A stretch of DNA of 64,000 bases from Flavisphingomonas formosensis (lineage in GTDB: Bacteria; Pseudomonadota; Alphaproteobacteria; Sphingomonadales; Sphingomonadaceae), in assembly GCF_009755815.1 (NCBI RefSeq), contig NZ_WRPK01000004.1, forward strand, positions 62,001-126,000, given 5' to 3'. The notes beneath the pieces were generated by a model. The model saw nothing but the letters and a program-made list of their open reading frames with translations, searched no databases and was not told the origin of the DNA. The translations under genes and the position numbers were made by a program. Below, one piece after another: positions 25,225-33,867 of this stretch (its first letter is position 1; the number at the start of each line of letters is the position of its first letter).

Positions 25225-26127
25225 TCAGCCGAGCGCAGCCTGCAGATCGGGGTGCGACCAGGCCGGCGGTTCGGCTGCGGGCAGCTCGGTCTTGCCGTCC
25301 AGGCTCATCACCCGCAGCTTCTGGCTGTACGGCCAGTGCATCGAGAAAGCGACCTCGCCGGTACGTTCAGCCGCGGGCAGATGGCACATATCGAGCACCG
25401 TAGCAGCCAGATAGGCGACATCCTCGGTGGGATAGTCCTGCGGAATGAGATCGTCCGCGCCGGGCGTGCGGATCGCGGTGGACGGGCCGACGGCATTGAC
25501 CGCGATATTGTCGTCGATCAGCTCCGCGGCGAGGCCCTGGGTGAAGCGGTGGAGCGCGGCCTTCACCGCAGCATAGAGCGTGTCACCGCCGCGACGGGCA
25601 TAGTCGAGATAGGGACGCACCGGCGGCAACGCCGTGACCGACCCGATATTGACGATCCAGCCCGCTCCATTGGCCTTCATGACCGGAACGGCGGCTCGAG
25701 CCAACTCAAAGGGCGCCTGCAGATAATGGGTCAGCGTGCGTGCGAAGGTGTCGTCGCTCATCTGGTCGATGCGCGCATAGTCGGCAAAGCCGGCATTGTT
25801 GACGAGGATGTCGAGCCGGCCGCCGCCGGCTTCTCGCGCGCGCTGGATCAGGCTGGCGCGATCGACCGGCTTTTCGAGGTCCGCGGCGACGACATGAGCC
25901 CGGCCGCCTGCGGCCTCGATCAGCGAGACCGTCTCCTCCAACGTACCGGCCACCTGCTGTTGCGACCCGAAGCGAGTGCCGGCCGCGGGCGCGCCGGTGG
26001 ACCGTGCGCTGATCACCAGGGTCGCACCCGCAGATGCGAGACGCTGGGCGATGGCGCGGCCGATGCCCCGGCTGGCGCCGGTGACGAGCGCGACACGTCC
26101 GCCGAGATCGGGAAGGGGGGTAGTCAT
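25225..26127 (-). CDS. SDR family oxidoreductase (300 aa)
   Basis: The start at ATG 26125–26127 follows AGGAGAGATGA. The NAD(P)-binding motif is TGASRGIGRA at residues 17–26. NNAG is present (ILVNNAGFADYARID). The catalytic serine lies in NIGSVTALPP and the Y-x3-K in LYAAVKAALHR. The C-terminal 45 residues (SMHWPYSQKLRVMSLDGKTE) extend beyond the usual SDR core, as in some hydroxysteroid- or acyl-type SDRs. The substrate is unknown. It shares direction and close spacing (54 bases) with the DegT-fold enzyme upstream, suggesting a joint pathway. Confidence 0.88.
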   Translation of the reverse strand: MTTPLPDLGGRVALVTGASRGIGRAIAQRLASAGATLVISARSTGAPAAGTRFGSQQQVAGTLEETVSLIEAAGGRAHVVAADLEKPVDRASLIQRAREAGGGRLDILVNNAGFADYARIDQMSDDTFARTLTHYLQAPFELARAAVPVMKANGAGWIVNIGSVTALPPVRPYLDYARRGGDTLYAAVKAALHRFTQGLAAELIDDNIAVNAVGPSTAIRTPGADDLIPQDYPTEDVAYLAATVLDMCHLPAAERTGEVAFSMHWPYSQKLRVMSLDGKTELPAAEPPAWSHPDLQAALG

Positions 26128-26181
26128 TCATCTCTCCTGTGAAGGGGCGCGATGGCCCTCAATTCTGTCTATTCAGAAGGG

Positions 26182-27453
26182 TCAGCGCCGCGCGTCGACG
26201 AATTTGCGCAGCACGCCGTACAGATAGTCGCAATCCTCGTCCGTCATCGTCGGATGGCAGGGCAGGCAGACGCCGTGGCGCATGATCTGATCGGCCACCG
26301 GATAGCCTGCCGGATCGGCGCGATAGTCGACGCCGCGCATCATCGGCTGACGCGTGATGTTGCCCGAGAAGATGGTGCGGGTGACGATGCCGTGCGCCTC
26401 GAGGTGCTCCTGCAGCTCGCGCCGGCTCCAGCCGGTCTCGGGGCGGAGCTGGAGCGGGTAGTTGATCCACGTGGTTTCCACCCCGTCCAGCAGCGTCGGC
26501 ATGATGAAGACGTCGGCATAATCCCGGAAGAAGCGATTATGATTGTTGAACACCGTGTTGCGCAGTTCGGTGAACATCGGCAGCTTGTCGAGCTGGACAT
26601 GGCCGAATGCGGCGCCGGCTTCGTTGGGAATGAAACCATAGCCGAGATCCTCGAAGATGAACATGCCGTCATAGGGAATGCCGTCGACATCTTCGAGAAA
26701 GCGCCCATCGCTTTCCGTACGCTTCGTGCCGCTCAGATATTTCTCGGAGGATCGGCCCCACGAGCGCATCGAGAGGCCCCGATCCCACAGCGCCTCGCTG
26801 TTCACCGCCACCATCCCGCCATTGCCGAGGCAGGTGATGATATGGAAGATCGAGAAGCTGGTGACGGAGATGTCGGCGCGCGTGCCGGGAGCGGCGCCGC
26901 GCAGGCTGGAGCCCAGCGTGTCGCAGCTGTCCTCCAGCAGGAGCAGCCCATGCTCGTCCGCAAAGGCGCGCAGCCGATCCCAGTCGGGAATGCCGCCGAG
27001 CAGATTGGGCACCAGTATTGCCTTGCTTTTCGGCGACAGGGCGCGCTCCAGGAGATCGAGGTCGATCTGGTAGCTGTCGAGCACGACATCGACGAAAACC
27101 GGAACATGTCCCGCATGTACGATGCTCGAAACATCCGTGCTGAAGGTGAGCACAGGCGTGATCACTTCCGATTTCGGCGGAAGATCGAACAGGCGGAGGG
27201 CGAGCAGCAGCGCGGAGCTGCCGCTGTTGACCATGATGCCATGGGAGTGGCCCATCAGTTCGGCCACGCGCTTTTCGAAGCTGCGCACATTTTCGCCGAC
27301 GATCATGCCGGTGCGCATCACCTTGTTGACCGCCTCGATCTCTCGCTCGTCGATCATCGCGCCACCGTAGCGTATGCGCCGCGCTCCGGGCAGCAGCCCC
27401 GTGAAGCCGCGCGCGCTTTCGCCGTCCGACGCGGCCTGGATTGGCGTTGCCAT
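26182..27453 (-). CDS. DegT/DnrJ/EryC1-fold enzyme with His instead of the PLP lysine (dehydratase-like)
   Basis: ATG 27451–27453 is preceded by GAGAGGGGATTGCAG. The 423-aa protein matches the sugar aminotransferase fold: MVNSGSSALLLAL near residue 75, LEDSCDTLGS with D175 for the pyridine nitrogen, and SFSIFHIITCLGNGGMV at 199–215. At the position where the family carries the Schiff-base lysine this protein has His204. A His there is known in ColD and in the RfbH/E1 3-dehydratases, which use PMP for dehydration rather than transamination. The region that holds the Fe–S cysteines in RfbH/E1 (after RSWGR) has serines and other residues here. A deoxysugar or related dehydratase is inferred. It leads a leftward group with two SDRs, opposite a LysR regulator. 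Confidence 0.8.
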   Translation of the reverse strand: MATPIQAASDGESARGFTGLLPGARRIRYGGAMIDEREIEAVNKVMRTGMIVGENVRSFEKRVAELMGHSHGIMVNSGSSALLLALRLFDLPPKSEVITPVLTFSTDVSSIVHAGHVPVFVDVVLDSYQIDLDLLERALSPKSKAILVPNLLGGIPDWDRLRAFADEHGLLLLEDSCDTLGSSLRGAAPGTRADISVTSFSIFHIITCLGNGGMVAVNSEALWDRGLSMRSWGRSSEKYLSGTKRTESDGRFLEDVDGIPYDGMFIFEDLGYGFIPNEAGAAFGHVQLDKLPMFTELRNTVFNNHNRFFRDYADVFIMPTLLDGVETTWINYPLQLRPETGWSRRELQEHLEAHGIVTRTIFSGNITRQPMMRGVDYRADPAGYPVADQIMRHGVCLPCHPTMTDEDCDYLYGVLRKFVDARR

Positions 27454-27520
27454 CTGCAATCCCCTCTCTATGCCGTTTCCTCTCGATGGACTTTTCGGCT
27501 GACTCAGCTATGAGGCCAAG

Positions 27521-27554
27521 TGATCATTATTGCTTGATCCATCGGATTTGATCA
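27521..27554. promoter_or_regulatory. Repeated TGATC boxes in the LysR/DegT divergent region
   Basis: Three boxes (TGATCA at 27521, TTGATCC at 27534, TTGATCA at 27548) are spaced about 13–14 bases apart. The last overlaps the LysR start codon. The spacing and divergent context fit LysR-type operator sites controlling both the regulator and the leftward group, but binding is inferred. Confidence 0.4.
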
Positions 27555-28465
27555 TGGCTCTGTCCGAGCGCGCGCTGCGCTATTTCCTCGCCGTTGCCCA
27601 GCATGGCAGTTTCACGCGCGCTGCCGAGGCGAGCGCCGTCGTCCAGTCCGCCATCTCGCACCAGATCCGGGCGATCGAGCTGGAATATGGCGTCGAGCTG
27701 TTCCGGCGGGACGGCCGCGCGGTGACGCTTGCGCCCGCGGGCGCGATGCTGCTCGATTATGCGCAATCGGTGGTCGGCCTGATCGATCGTGCGGGGCAGG
27801 ATCTCGGCCGTTTCGCGGAAGGCCATTTCGGGCGGCTACGGGTCGGCTTCCAGTCGGCCGCCAGTCGTCAGCCGATCGTCGCCGAGGCGCTGCGCCGTTT
27901 CCGCGAGACAAACGGCGATGCCGATCTGGAGCTTTCGGCGAGCACCGGCCTCAGCATGATCGCCGCGATCGTCGAGGAGAAACTGGACGGCGCCTTCATG
28001 TATGCCGAGGCCGATATGGGCCTCGATCGGATCGTCGTGACCCGGCACGACTGGATATTGGCGCTGCCTTCTTCCCATCCGCTGGCCCGGCGCAGGTCCC
28101 TCCTTCTTTCCGATCTCGCGGAGGAAGCGTTCATCTGGCTGCCGCGCGCGGTGAATCCGGGGCTGCATGACCGCATGCTGGCCTGCTGCGCGGACCGGAA
28201 GATGTCGCCACGCATCCAGCAGGAGGCGTTCGACGAATCGATGGTGCTCAATCTCGTTGCGGTCGGCGTCGGCATCGCTTTCGTGCTCGACAGCCTGCCG
28301 GCGCATTTCAACGCCAATGTGGTGCTCCGCCGCGTCGCCGATTTCAGCGTGCCGGTGGAGCTTTGCTTCCTGACCAGCGGCAAGAATCCCAATCGGCTGC
28401 TCCGGCAATTTTCGGAGATGATCGTGGAGGCGCGGGAGCGATCGGGAGGGGGAGAGCTAGGCTGA
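27554..28465 (+). CDS. LysR-family transcriptional regulator
   Basis: The start is taken at ATG 27554 because MALSERALRYFLAVAQHGS is the usual beginning of the LysR winged-helix domain; a TTG at 27530 would add eight residues. The helix-turn-helix spans residues 4–60 (FTRAAEASAVVQSAISHQI then ELEYGVELFRRDGR). The rest is the periplasmic-binding-protein-like effector domain (RLRVGFQSAASRQPIVAEAL onward) ending at 303 aa. It lies divergent from the DegT-fold/SDR group with about 100 bases between starts, the standard arrangement for a regulator of that group. The inducer is unknown. Confidence 0.9.
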   Translation: MALSERALRYFLAVAQHGSFTRAAEASAVVQSAISHQIRAIELEYGVELFRRDGRAVTLAPAGAMLLDYAQSVVGLIDRAGQDLGRFAEGHFGRLRVGFQSAASRQPIVAEALRRFRETNGDADLELSASTGLSMIAAIVEEKLDGAFMYAEADMGLDRIVVTRHDWILALPSSHPLARRRSLLLSDLAEEAFIWLPRAVNPGLHDRMLACCADRKMSPRIQQEAFDESMVLNLVAVGVGIAFVLDSLPAHFNANVVLRRVADFSVPVELCFLTSGKNPNRLLRQFSEMIVEARERSGGGELG

Positions 28466-28489
28466 CGGGATTGGGCGGCGCGGGCTCCA

Positions 28490-30451
28490 CTATGGCTTCG
28501 GCCCGACGATCGCGGCGACGTCCTCGTCGAGCAGCAGCCGGTCGCGGCGCAGCGCCTCGGCCGCGGCGCGCAGCCGCGTCTCGCGATCGCCCTTGCCCGG
28601 ATAGCGCGTCGCCAGTGACGGACGAGGATCCGCGCCACGGGTCGCCTCGCTGGCCGCGAAGGGAATGTAGGAGCCGAAGACGAAGCACAGATCGCCCGGA
28701 GCGTAGCCTTGCTTGCGTAAATTCCAGCCCAGATAGGTGCCATTTGGCGCGGCAATCTCAGGCAGGCGCACGCCCGGCATGTCGTTGCCGTCGGCATCGA
28801 TACGGGGCAGCAGGACGGGCCAGCCTTGCATTCCGGATGGCGCGATCGGACGGTTCAACACTCTCGGCCATTCGATGCCGGCGCCGCTCAGGTCCGGCGC
28901 GTTCAGCGCCTCGATCGGCTGCAGTTCGCCCGCGGCGATGCGCGGCCAGCGGCTGTCCGGCGGCTCCCGAAGACCCAATGTCCAATCCACCATCGCGACC
29001 GTCAGCGCGCGTACCAGCGGATTGTAGCTCATCGGGTTCGCGGGGCTGCGGCAGGCGGGCATGGTCATGCCGGGCGCGTGCGCGGCGCCGGCGATCATGA
29101 AGGCACGCACCGTTTCGGGAAAGGGAATGTCGCGATCCGTGCCACCGGTGCCCACCAGGGAGGCACCCGCCTGCCAGAATTCGCCGCTCGTATCGACGTG
29201 AAAGATCCTGGGGCAGCTGCCATCGGCACTGCATCGCGCCAGCAGGCCGTCCGTTCGCCCGGTCACCGGATCACGGAGCGTTGCATAGGTGAACGGGAAG
29301 TCGAAGCCGGGGACGTCATGGTCCTCATGCTGGCGGGAAAAGCGGCCGGGCTCGGAAAAGCGGACATTGGTGAAGGTGCGGCGCGCGCCGGGGATCATCG
29401 TGATCACACCATCGAACACACGGCCGCCGGCCAGATCGCGGTTGAAGCCCTGCCAGAGGAAATCGCGCAGATAGCGGCCGGACTGGGAGGCTCCGAATGC
29501 GATCGCCGTATCGAATGCGCCGCCACCGTCAGCGGTGCATCCGCCTGGGGCGGCGTGCTCGCAGGGGGCAGCCGCGATATCCGATAGCGGATTGCCGGCG
29601 TCCGCATCCGCATGACGCAGCCAGGAGACGACATCGCGTACTGCCGCGAAGCCGAGCCCCATCACCTTCGGATCGCGCGCGACATAGGAGAAGCGGTAGA
29701 TCGCGCCGGCATCCATGTCCGCCGGGCGGATCAGCACGACATGGCGATCGTCCTCGAAATGCCAGCTGTCCGACGGCAGCGGCCGTTCGGCATCGTCGGC
29801 GTGCTGGCGGGCGGTGAGCGTGGCCTTGGCAGGATCCAGGCTGGCGGCCGGGTAGGGCAGCGGAATATGATCGCCGACGGCATCGTCGAAGATCGTTTCC
29901 GTCGCAATCCGACCGGTGATCGGCCCATCCCTGCCGGTGGCGATCGGGAAGCGCGCACCGATCATCTGCGGTCCGCCTACGTCGCCCTGCCAGCCCGCCC
30001 AGACGATCGTATAGCCTTGCCGCATGAGGAAGCCGTTGCCGGCATCGCCCGCGGACTCCAGGCTGGCGAATGATCCGTCGTTCATCGCGACGGATGCGGT
30101 CTTCATCCCCCGGTTCGCCACATCGAACAGCATCACGCGCCGCGCCTTGGCGGGATCGCGTGGCCGCAGGATCGTCACGTCCACATCGTATCGCACCAGC
30201 CCTTCGGCATCGCGCGGCGCCCGATCGAGGTCGACGATGGCGCGATTGGCCGGCGCAGCCGGATCGATCCGCATGTGCGCGACGCCGGTCAGCGTCTCGT
30301 AGATGCCGCGCTCGCCGAAGGAGCGACCGCCGAAGGCGGCCGTGCGTGAGGTGATCTCGAGGCTGACGGTGGGCCGCGTCGCGGTCTGTCCCTGCGCGGC
30401 GCCCGCGATCGCGACGGCGATTCCGAAAGCGGACACGATCTTTGCTCGCAC
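28490..30451 (-). CDS. Secreted alpha/beta hydrolase domain protein (about 653 aa)
   Basis: I choose the GTG start at 30449–30451, which gives a signal peptide (VRAKIVSAFGIAVAIAGAAQ, cleavage before TATRP); the frame stays open to 30628 but that part looks non-coding. The protein matches the large alpha/beta-hydrolase family of exported proteins (Abhydrolase_10-like): IAFGASQSGRYLRDFLWQGF carries the nucleophile elbow G-A-S-Q-S-G, with the acid in HEDHDVPGFDF-like loops and histidine in IAGAAHAPGM. The product is probably an extracytoplasmic esterase or hydrolase. It is divergent from a TonB-dependent receptor, consistent with uptake and hydrolysis of the same substrate. Confidence 0.75.
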   Translation of the reverse strand: MRAKIVSAFGIAVAIAGAAQGQTATRPTVSLEITSRTAAFGGRSFGERGIYETLTGVAHMRIDPAAPANRAIVDLDRAPRDAEGLVRYDVDVTILRPRDPAKARRVMLFDVANRGMKTASVAMNDGSFASLESAGDAGNGFLMRQGYTIVWAGWQGDVGGPQMIGARFPIATGRDGPITGRIATETIFDDAVGDHIPLPYPAASLDPAKATLTARQHADDAERPLPSDSWHFEDDRHVVLIRPADMDAGAIYRFSYVARDPKVMGLGFAAVRDVVSWLRHADADAGNPLSDIAAAPCEHAAPGGCTADGGGAFDTAIAFGASQSGRYLRDFLWQGFNRDLAGGRVFDGVITMIPGARRTFTNVRFSEPGRFSRQHEDHDVPGFDFPFTYATLRDPVTGRTDGLLARCSADGSCPRIFHVDTSGEFWQAGASLVGTGGTDRDIPFPETVRAFMIAGAAHAPGMTMPACRSPANPMSYNPLVRALTVAMVDWTLGLREPPDSRWPRIAAGELQPIEALNAPDLSGAGIEWPRVLNRPIAPSGMQGWPVLLPRIDADGNDMPGVRLPEIAAPNGTYLGWNLRKQGYAPGDLCFVFGSYIPFAASEATRGADPRPSLATRYPGKGDRETRLRAAAEALRRDRLLLDEDVAAIVGPKP

Positions 30452-30738
30452 CAATTGTTTCTGTCTGCCGCAGGGATTAGCGGATCGCCGGCCGGCAGCG
30501 CGAGCGGCTTCGATTGTGAGAAGGGGCTGCGGCGCCACGGATCGAGGCCTGCCCCTCCACCTAGCCGTTCGGATGGGCCGGCGGCTTCCTGCCACCGTCC
30601 AAAGATAGCGTGAATCTTCGCGCCCCATCGCATTTACTTGCCCTGGTCGTCAGGGGCAGCACCCGGCGAGCGTTGCGGAGATCCAACAAGGATCCCGCGC
30701 TGTGCAGCAGGAACGGTCGACGCACAAAGGGGAAAGAC

Positions 30739-32913
30739 ATGGTTTCTACGTTCGCATTCCATGAGACGCGCAATCCTGCGGCCGCGCGGATGCTCATCGG
30801 AGCGGCAGCCGTGGCGCTGTCGTGCACGCTGCTCCTGCCGTCCGCCGCATGGGCTGCGGACCAGCCGCCCGCGGCGAACGAGCCCGACACGACGATCTAC
30901 GTCACGGCGCGCAAGCGCACCGAGCGGATCCAGGATATTCCGGATTCGATCAAGGCTTTCACCGCCGATGCCATCGTCAGCGCGAACATCCAGAATGTGA
31001 AGGATGTCGCGGTGCGCGTGCCCAACGTATCGATCGTCGAGGCGCAACAGCCGGGAGTCGCGCTGATCAACATTCGCGGCGTGGGCCAGGCGCGCAATGG
31101 GGAATCGCCGGTTGCGGTCGTGGTGGACGGCGTGCAGCTCAGCAGCGCCAACCAGATCACGCAGGACCTTTTCGACATCGAGCGCGTGGAGGTTCTGAAA
31201 GGGCCACAGGGGGCGGTGTATGGACGAAATGCGATCGGCGGCGCGATCAACATCATCACCCGCCAGCCGACCAACGATTTCGAGGGATTCCTGCAGGGCG
31301 GCTATGGCACCGGGGATGATGTCCGGCTGAGCGCGAGCGTCAGCGGGCCGATCATCGACGATAAGCTGTTGTTCCGCGTCGCCGGCTCCTTCCGCAACTT
31401 CGACGGCGATATCGACAGCCTGAACACGCCCGGGCGCGACAAGGTGAACTGGCAGAAGGATCGCAACGTTCGCGGCATGCTGCTGGCGAAACCGACGGAA
31501 GCGCTGACCATCGACCTGCGCTACTCCAGGCTCGAAACCCGCGCCGGTGCGGCTTTTTATGCGCCCGTCGAATCCGGCACGTCGATCAACCAACCCCTGC
31601 CATATATAGGCAATTTCCCCGGCCACGCGAACCGCATCCTCAACGATTTCTCGGCCAAGGCCGATCTCGATCTAGGCGGTGCGACGCTGACCTCGATCAC
31701 AGCACTTTCCAAGGTCAGCTCCTTTCTCGCCGAGGATCTGGACTTTACCCCGCTGGACCAGACCTCCGCCGAGCAGCGGCTGAAAACCAACAATCTCAGC
31801 CAGGAATTGCGCATCGTCTCGCCTCAGTCGGGCGCGTTCAAATGGCTTGGCGGCGTCTATTATCTCCGCACCCGCCAGACTCTGGATACCAAGGTGTTTG
31901 CCGGCGCCGATCTTCTGCCTCTGCTCGGCCTGCCGTCGTCGCTCGCTCCATTACTGTTCTCGACGACCAAGGCCCGCGATCGCAACAATGCCTATGCCGC
32001 CTTCGGCCAGCTCTCCTATCGCTTCGCGACGGGCATCGAGCTCACGGGCGCGCTGCGCTACGATATCGATCAGCGGCATCAGACCGATCTCGTTGCCGCC
32101 GGCCAGCCCGAATATCGCAACACTTTCCGGTCGCTCCAGCCCAAGGCTTCGGTGAGCTGGTTCATCAATCCCGATGCGATGATCTATGCGACCGTGGGCA
32201 AGGGCTTCCGCAGCGGCGGATTCAATCCTCAGGCCCGGATCAGCCGTAATTACAAGAAGGAGGAAAATTGGAATTTCGAGGCCGGTTTCAAGACCAGCCT
32301 TCTCGATCGGCGCCTTTCGCTGAACGGTGCGGCCTTCTATACCCGTATCAAGGATCGCCAAGTCTATATATTAGACGTCATCAATTCCGCGCAGACGCTG
32401 ATCAATCCGATCCCCAAGGCCGAAGTATATGGATTGGAGGCGGAACTTTCGGCACGGCCGGTGCGAAATCTCGATCTTTCCGCTTCGATCGGGGTCACCG
32501 GATCGAAGATATTGAGCTATGACAGCAGCGTGCTCGCGGGGCTTCCGGCCGCCGGTGATTTCAAGGGTAATCATCTGCCGCAGGTCGCCGGAGTCTCCTA
32601 CGCATTGTCCGGGCAATATCGCATCCCACTCGCGAATGACATGAGTCTCACGCCAAGGGTCGAGCTCAACGGATCGGGCGGGGCCTATTATTGGGAGATC
32701 GACAATCTCGACAAGCGTGGCAGCATCACCCTGGTCAATGCCCGCCTGACGCTCAGCTATCGCAAGCTTTCGGTCACCGTCTTTGCCGAAAATCTGTTCA
32801 AGGATCGCTACGTTCTCGAATTCGTTCCGAAGGAGTGGAGCGGCGCCTCCAACGATTTTTCCGCTGCTGCGCCTGGACGTCGTGTCGGCGTGAAGGCCCG
32901 GTTTGATTTCTGA
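30739..32913 (+). CDS. TonB-dependent outer-membrane receptor
   Basis: ATG 30739 follows AAAGGGGAAAGAC and gives a signal peptide of about 40 residues ending AWAADQPP. A TonB-box-like DTTIYVTA precedes the plug domain (RIQDIPDSIKAFTADAI … VEVLKGPQGAVYGRNAIGGA, with the typical GRNAxGGAINI pattern). The C-terminal half is a 22-stranded barrel, ending in RVGVKARFDF with the terminal aromatic residue needed for BAM insertion. The 724-aa size is usual for sphingomonad receptors. The ligand is unknown; the divergent hydrolase and downstream SRPBCC–SnoaL gene suggest an organic substrate rather than a siderophore. Confidence 0.92.
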   Translation: MVSTFAFHETRNPAAARMLIGAAAVALSCTLLLPSAAWAADQPPAANEPDTTIYVTARKRTERIQDIPDSIKAFTADAIVSANIQNVKDVAVRVPNVSIVEAQQPGVALINIRGVGQARNGESPVAVVVDGVQLSSANQITQDLFDIERVEVLKGPQGAVYGRNAIGGAINIITRQPTNDFEGFLQGGYGTGDDVRLSASVSGPIIDDKLLFRVAGSFRNFDGDIDSLNTPGRDKVNWQKDRNVRGMLLAKPTEALTIDLRYSRLETRAGAAFYAPVESGTSINQPLPYIGNFPGHANRILNDFSAKADLDLGGATLTSITALSKVSSFLAEDLDFTPLDQTSAEQRLKTNNLSQELRIVSPQSGAFKWLGGVYYLRTRQTLDTKVFAGADLLPLLGLPSSLAPLLFSTTKARDRNNAYAAFGQLSYRFATGIELTGALRYDIDQRHQTDLVAAGQPEYRNTFRSLQPKASVSWFINPDAMIYATVGKGFRSGGFNPQARISRNYKKEENWNFEAGFKTSLLDRRLSLNGAAFYTRIKDRQVYILDVINSAQTLINPIPKAEVYGLEAELSARPVRNLDLSASIGVTGSKILSYDSSVLAGLPAAGDFKGNHLPQVAGVSYALSGQYRIPLANDMSLTPRVELNGSGGAYYWEIDNLDKRGSITLVNARLTLSYRKLSVTVFAENLFKDRYVLEFVPKEWSGASNDFSAAAPGRRVGVKARFDF

Positions 32914-32936
32914 CATTCCGGGAAAAGGAGGGATCG

Positions 32937-33791
32937 ATGGGCAAGGCACGGGTCGTCCGCCGGTTCGATGCGCCGGCGGAACAGGTGTGGGCGCTGTTGT
33001 CCTGGCGCGGCATGGCCAGGCTTGCAGGCGAGGGGCTGTTCGAGGCGGTCCGCTTCGAAAGCGAGGACAGCGTCGCCGGTGCGACAAAATCGCTGCGGCT
33101 GGCTTCCGGCCTCGTCCTGCGCGAGCGACTGGAATGGATCGATGAGCCGGGCTTCGGTTATGGCTATCGCATCGTCGACGGCGGGGCGCTTCCGATCACC
33201 GATTATGTCGGTTCGGTCCGGGTCACGCGGGCAGGACCAGACGCTTGCACCGTCCTGATCCGTAATCACTTCGCTGGCCTGGATGTGGCGGACGACATCT
33301 GGGCAGCCGAGTGGGAAAGCATGGAGACTGGGCTGCTGGATGCCATCGCGGCGTTGCTCCCGTGTCCCGAAACGCCCGGAGCGGAGGTCAAGGACAGTAT
33401 CGCCGCGATCGTCCGAAGCCGCAGCGACCGGTTCGAAGCGGATTTCGCTGCCGGCGATGCGACCGCGCTGGTCGCCAACTATTATGTCGAAACGCCTCGT
33501 GTCATCATGCCCGGCGCGGCGATGCTGGAGGGACGCGCTGCGGTCGAGGCGATGTTTGCTGGCCTGATGCAGGATTTCGGATCGTGTCGCCTCCGTCAGA
33601 TCGACGTGTCCTGCTCGGGCGATCTTGCCCACGAACTGGGTGAGGCGACCGTGTCGCCCCGGGATCCCGCGGCGTCGCCGCTCGCGGTCCGCTATTCGAT
33701 CGTCTGGACCTGCACGGGCGGAGACTGGCGCGTTGCCACCGATTTCTTCGCCTGGGATTATCTGGGGCTCGATCGCCCTTATGGTTCGTGA
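32937..33791 (+). CDS. SRPBCC (START-like) – SnoaL-like fusion protein (284 aa)
   Basis: The gene begins at ATG 32937, 23 bases after the receptor stop, with AAAGGAGGGATCG as SD, so it is cotranscribed with the receptor. Residues 1–145 form an SRPBCC ligand-binding fold (FDAPAEQVWALLSWRGMARL … RERLEWIDEPGFGYGYRIVDG … YVGSVRVTRAGPDACTV). Residues 155–284 form a SnoaL/DUF4440-like cone fold (FEADFAAGDATALVANYYVE … MLEGRAAVEAMFAGLM … DWRVATDFFAWDY). Each fold binds small hydrophobic ligands or acts as a lyase or isomerase, and joining both in one chain is unusual. A role in handling the compound imported by the receptor is inferred. Confidence 0.78.
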   Translation: MGKARVVRRFDAPAEQVWALLSWRGMARLAGEGLFEAVRFESEDSVAGATKSLRLASGLVLRERLEWIDEPGFGYGYRIVDGGALPITDYVGSVRVTRAGPDACTVLIRNHFAGLDVADDIWAAEWESMETGLLDAIAALLPCPETPGAEVKDSIAAIVRSRSDRFEADFAAGDATALVANYYVETPRVIMPGAAMLEGRAAVEAMFAGLMQDFGSCRLRQIDVSCSGDLAHELGEATVSPRDPAASPLAVRYSIVWTCTGGDWRVATDFFAWDYLGLDRPYGS

Positions 33792-33855
33792 CACTATGCG
33801 GAGCGCCGCGCTCGACGGTTGCTGACGAACGGAGAGGCACGCAACGCGAATAGTG

Positions 33856-33861
33856 AGGAGG
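33856..33861 (+). promoter_or_regulatory. SD that selects a TTG start for the LuxR regulator
   Basis: AGGAGG lies six bases before TTG 33868. The in-frame GTG at 33853 overlaps this motif and has only a distant GAGAGG upstream, so the TTG is the better start. Confidence 0.5.
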
Positions 33862-33867
33862 CCGCCC

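Noticed and set aside
24364-27513. Two long rightward frames (592 and 453 codons) over the SDR and DegT genes
   Set aside because: Antisense shadows; the leftward frames carry clear SDR and DegT motifs.
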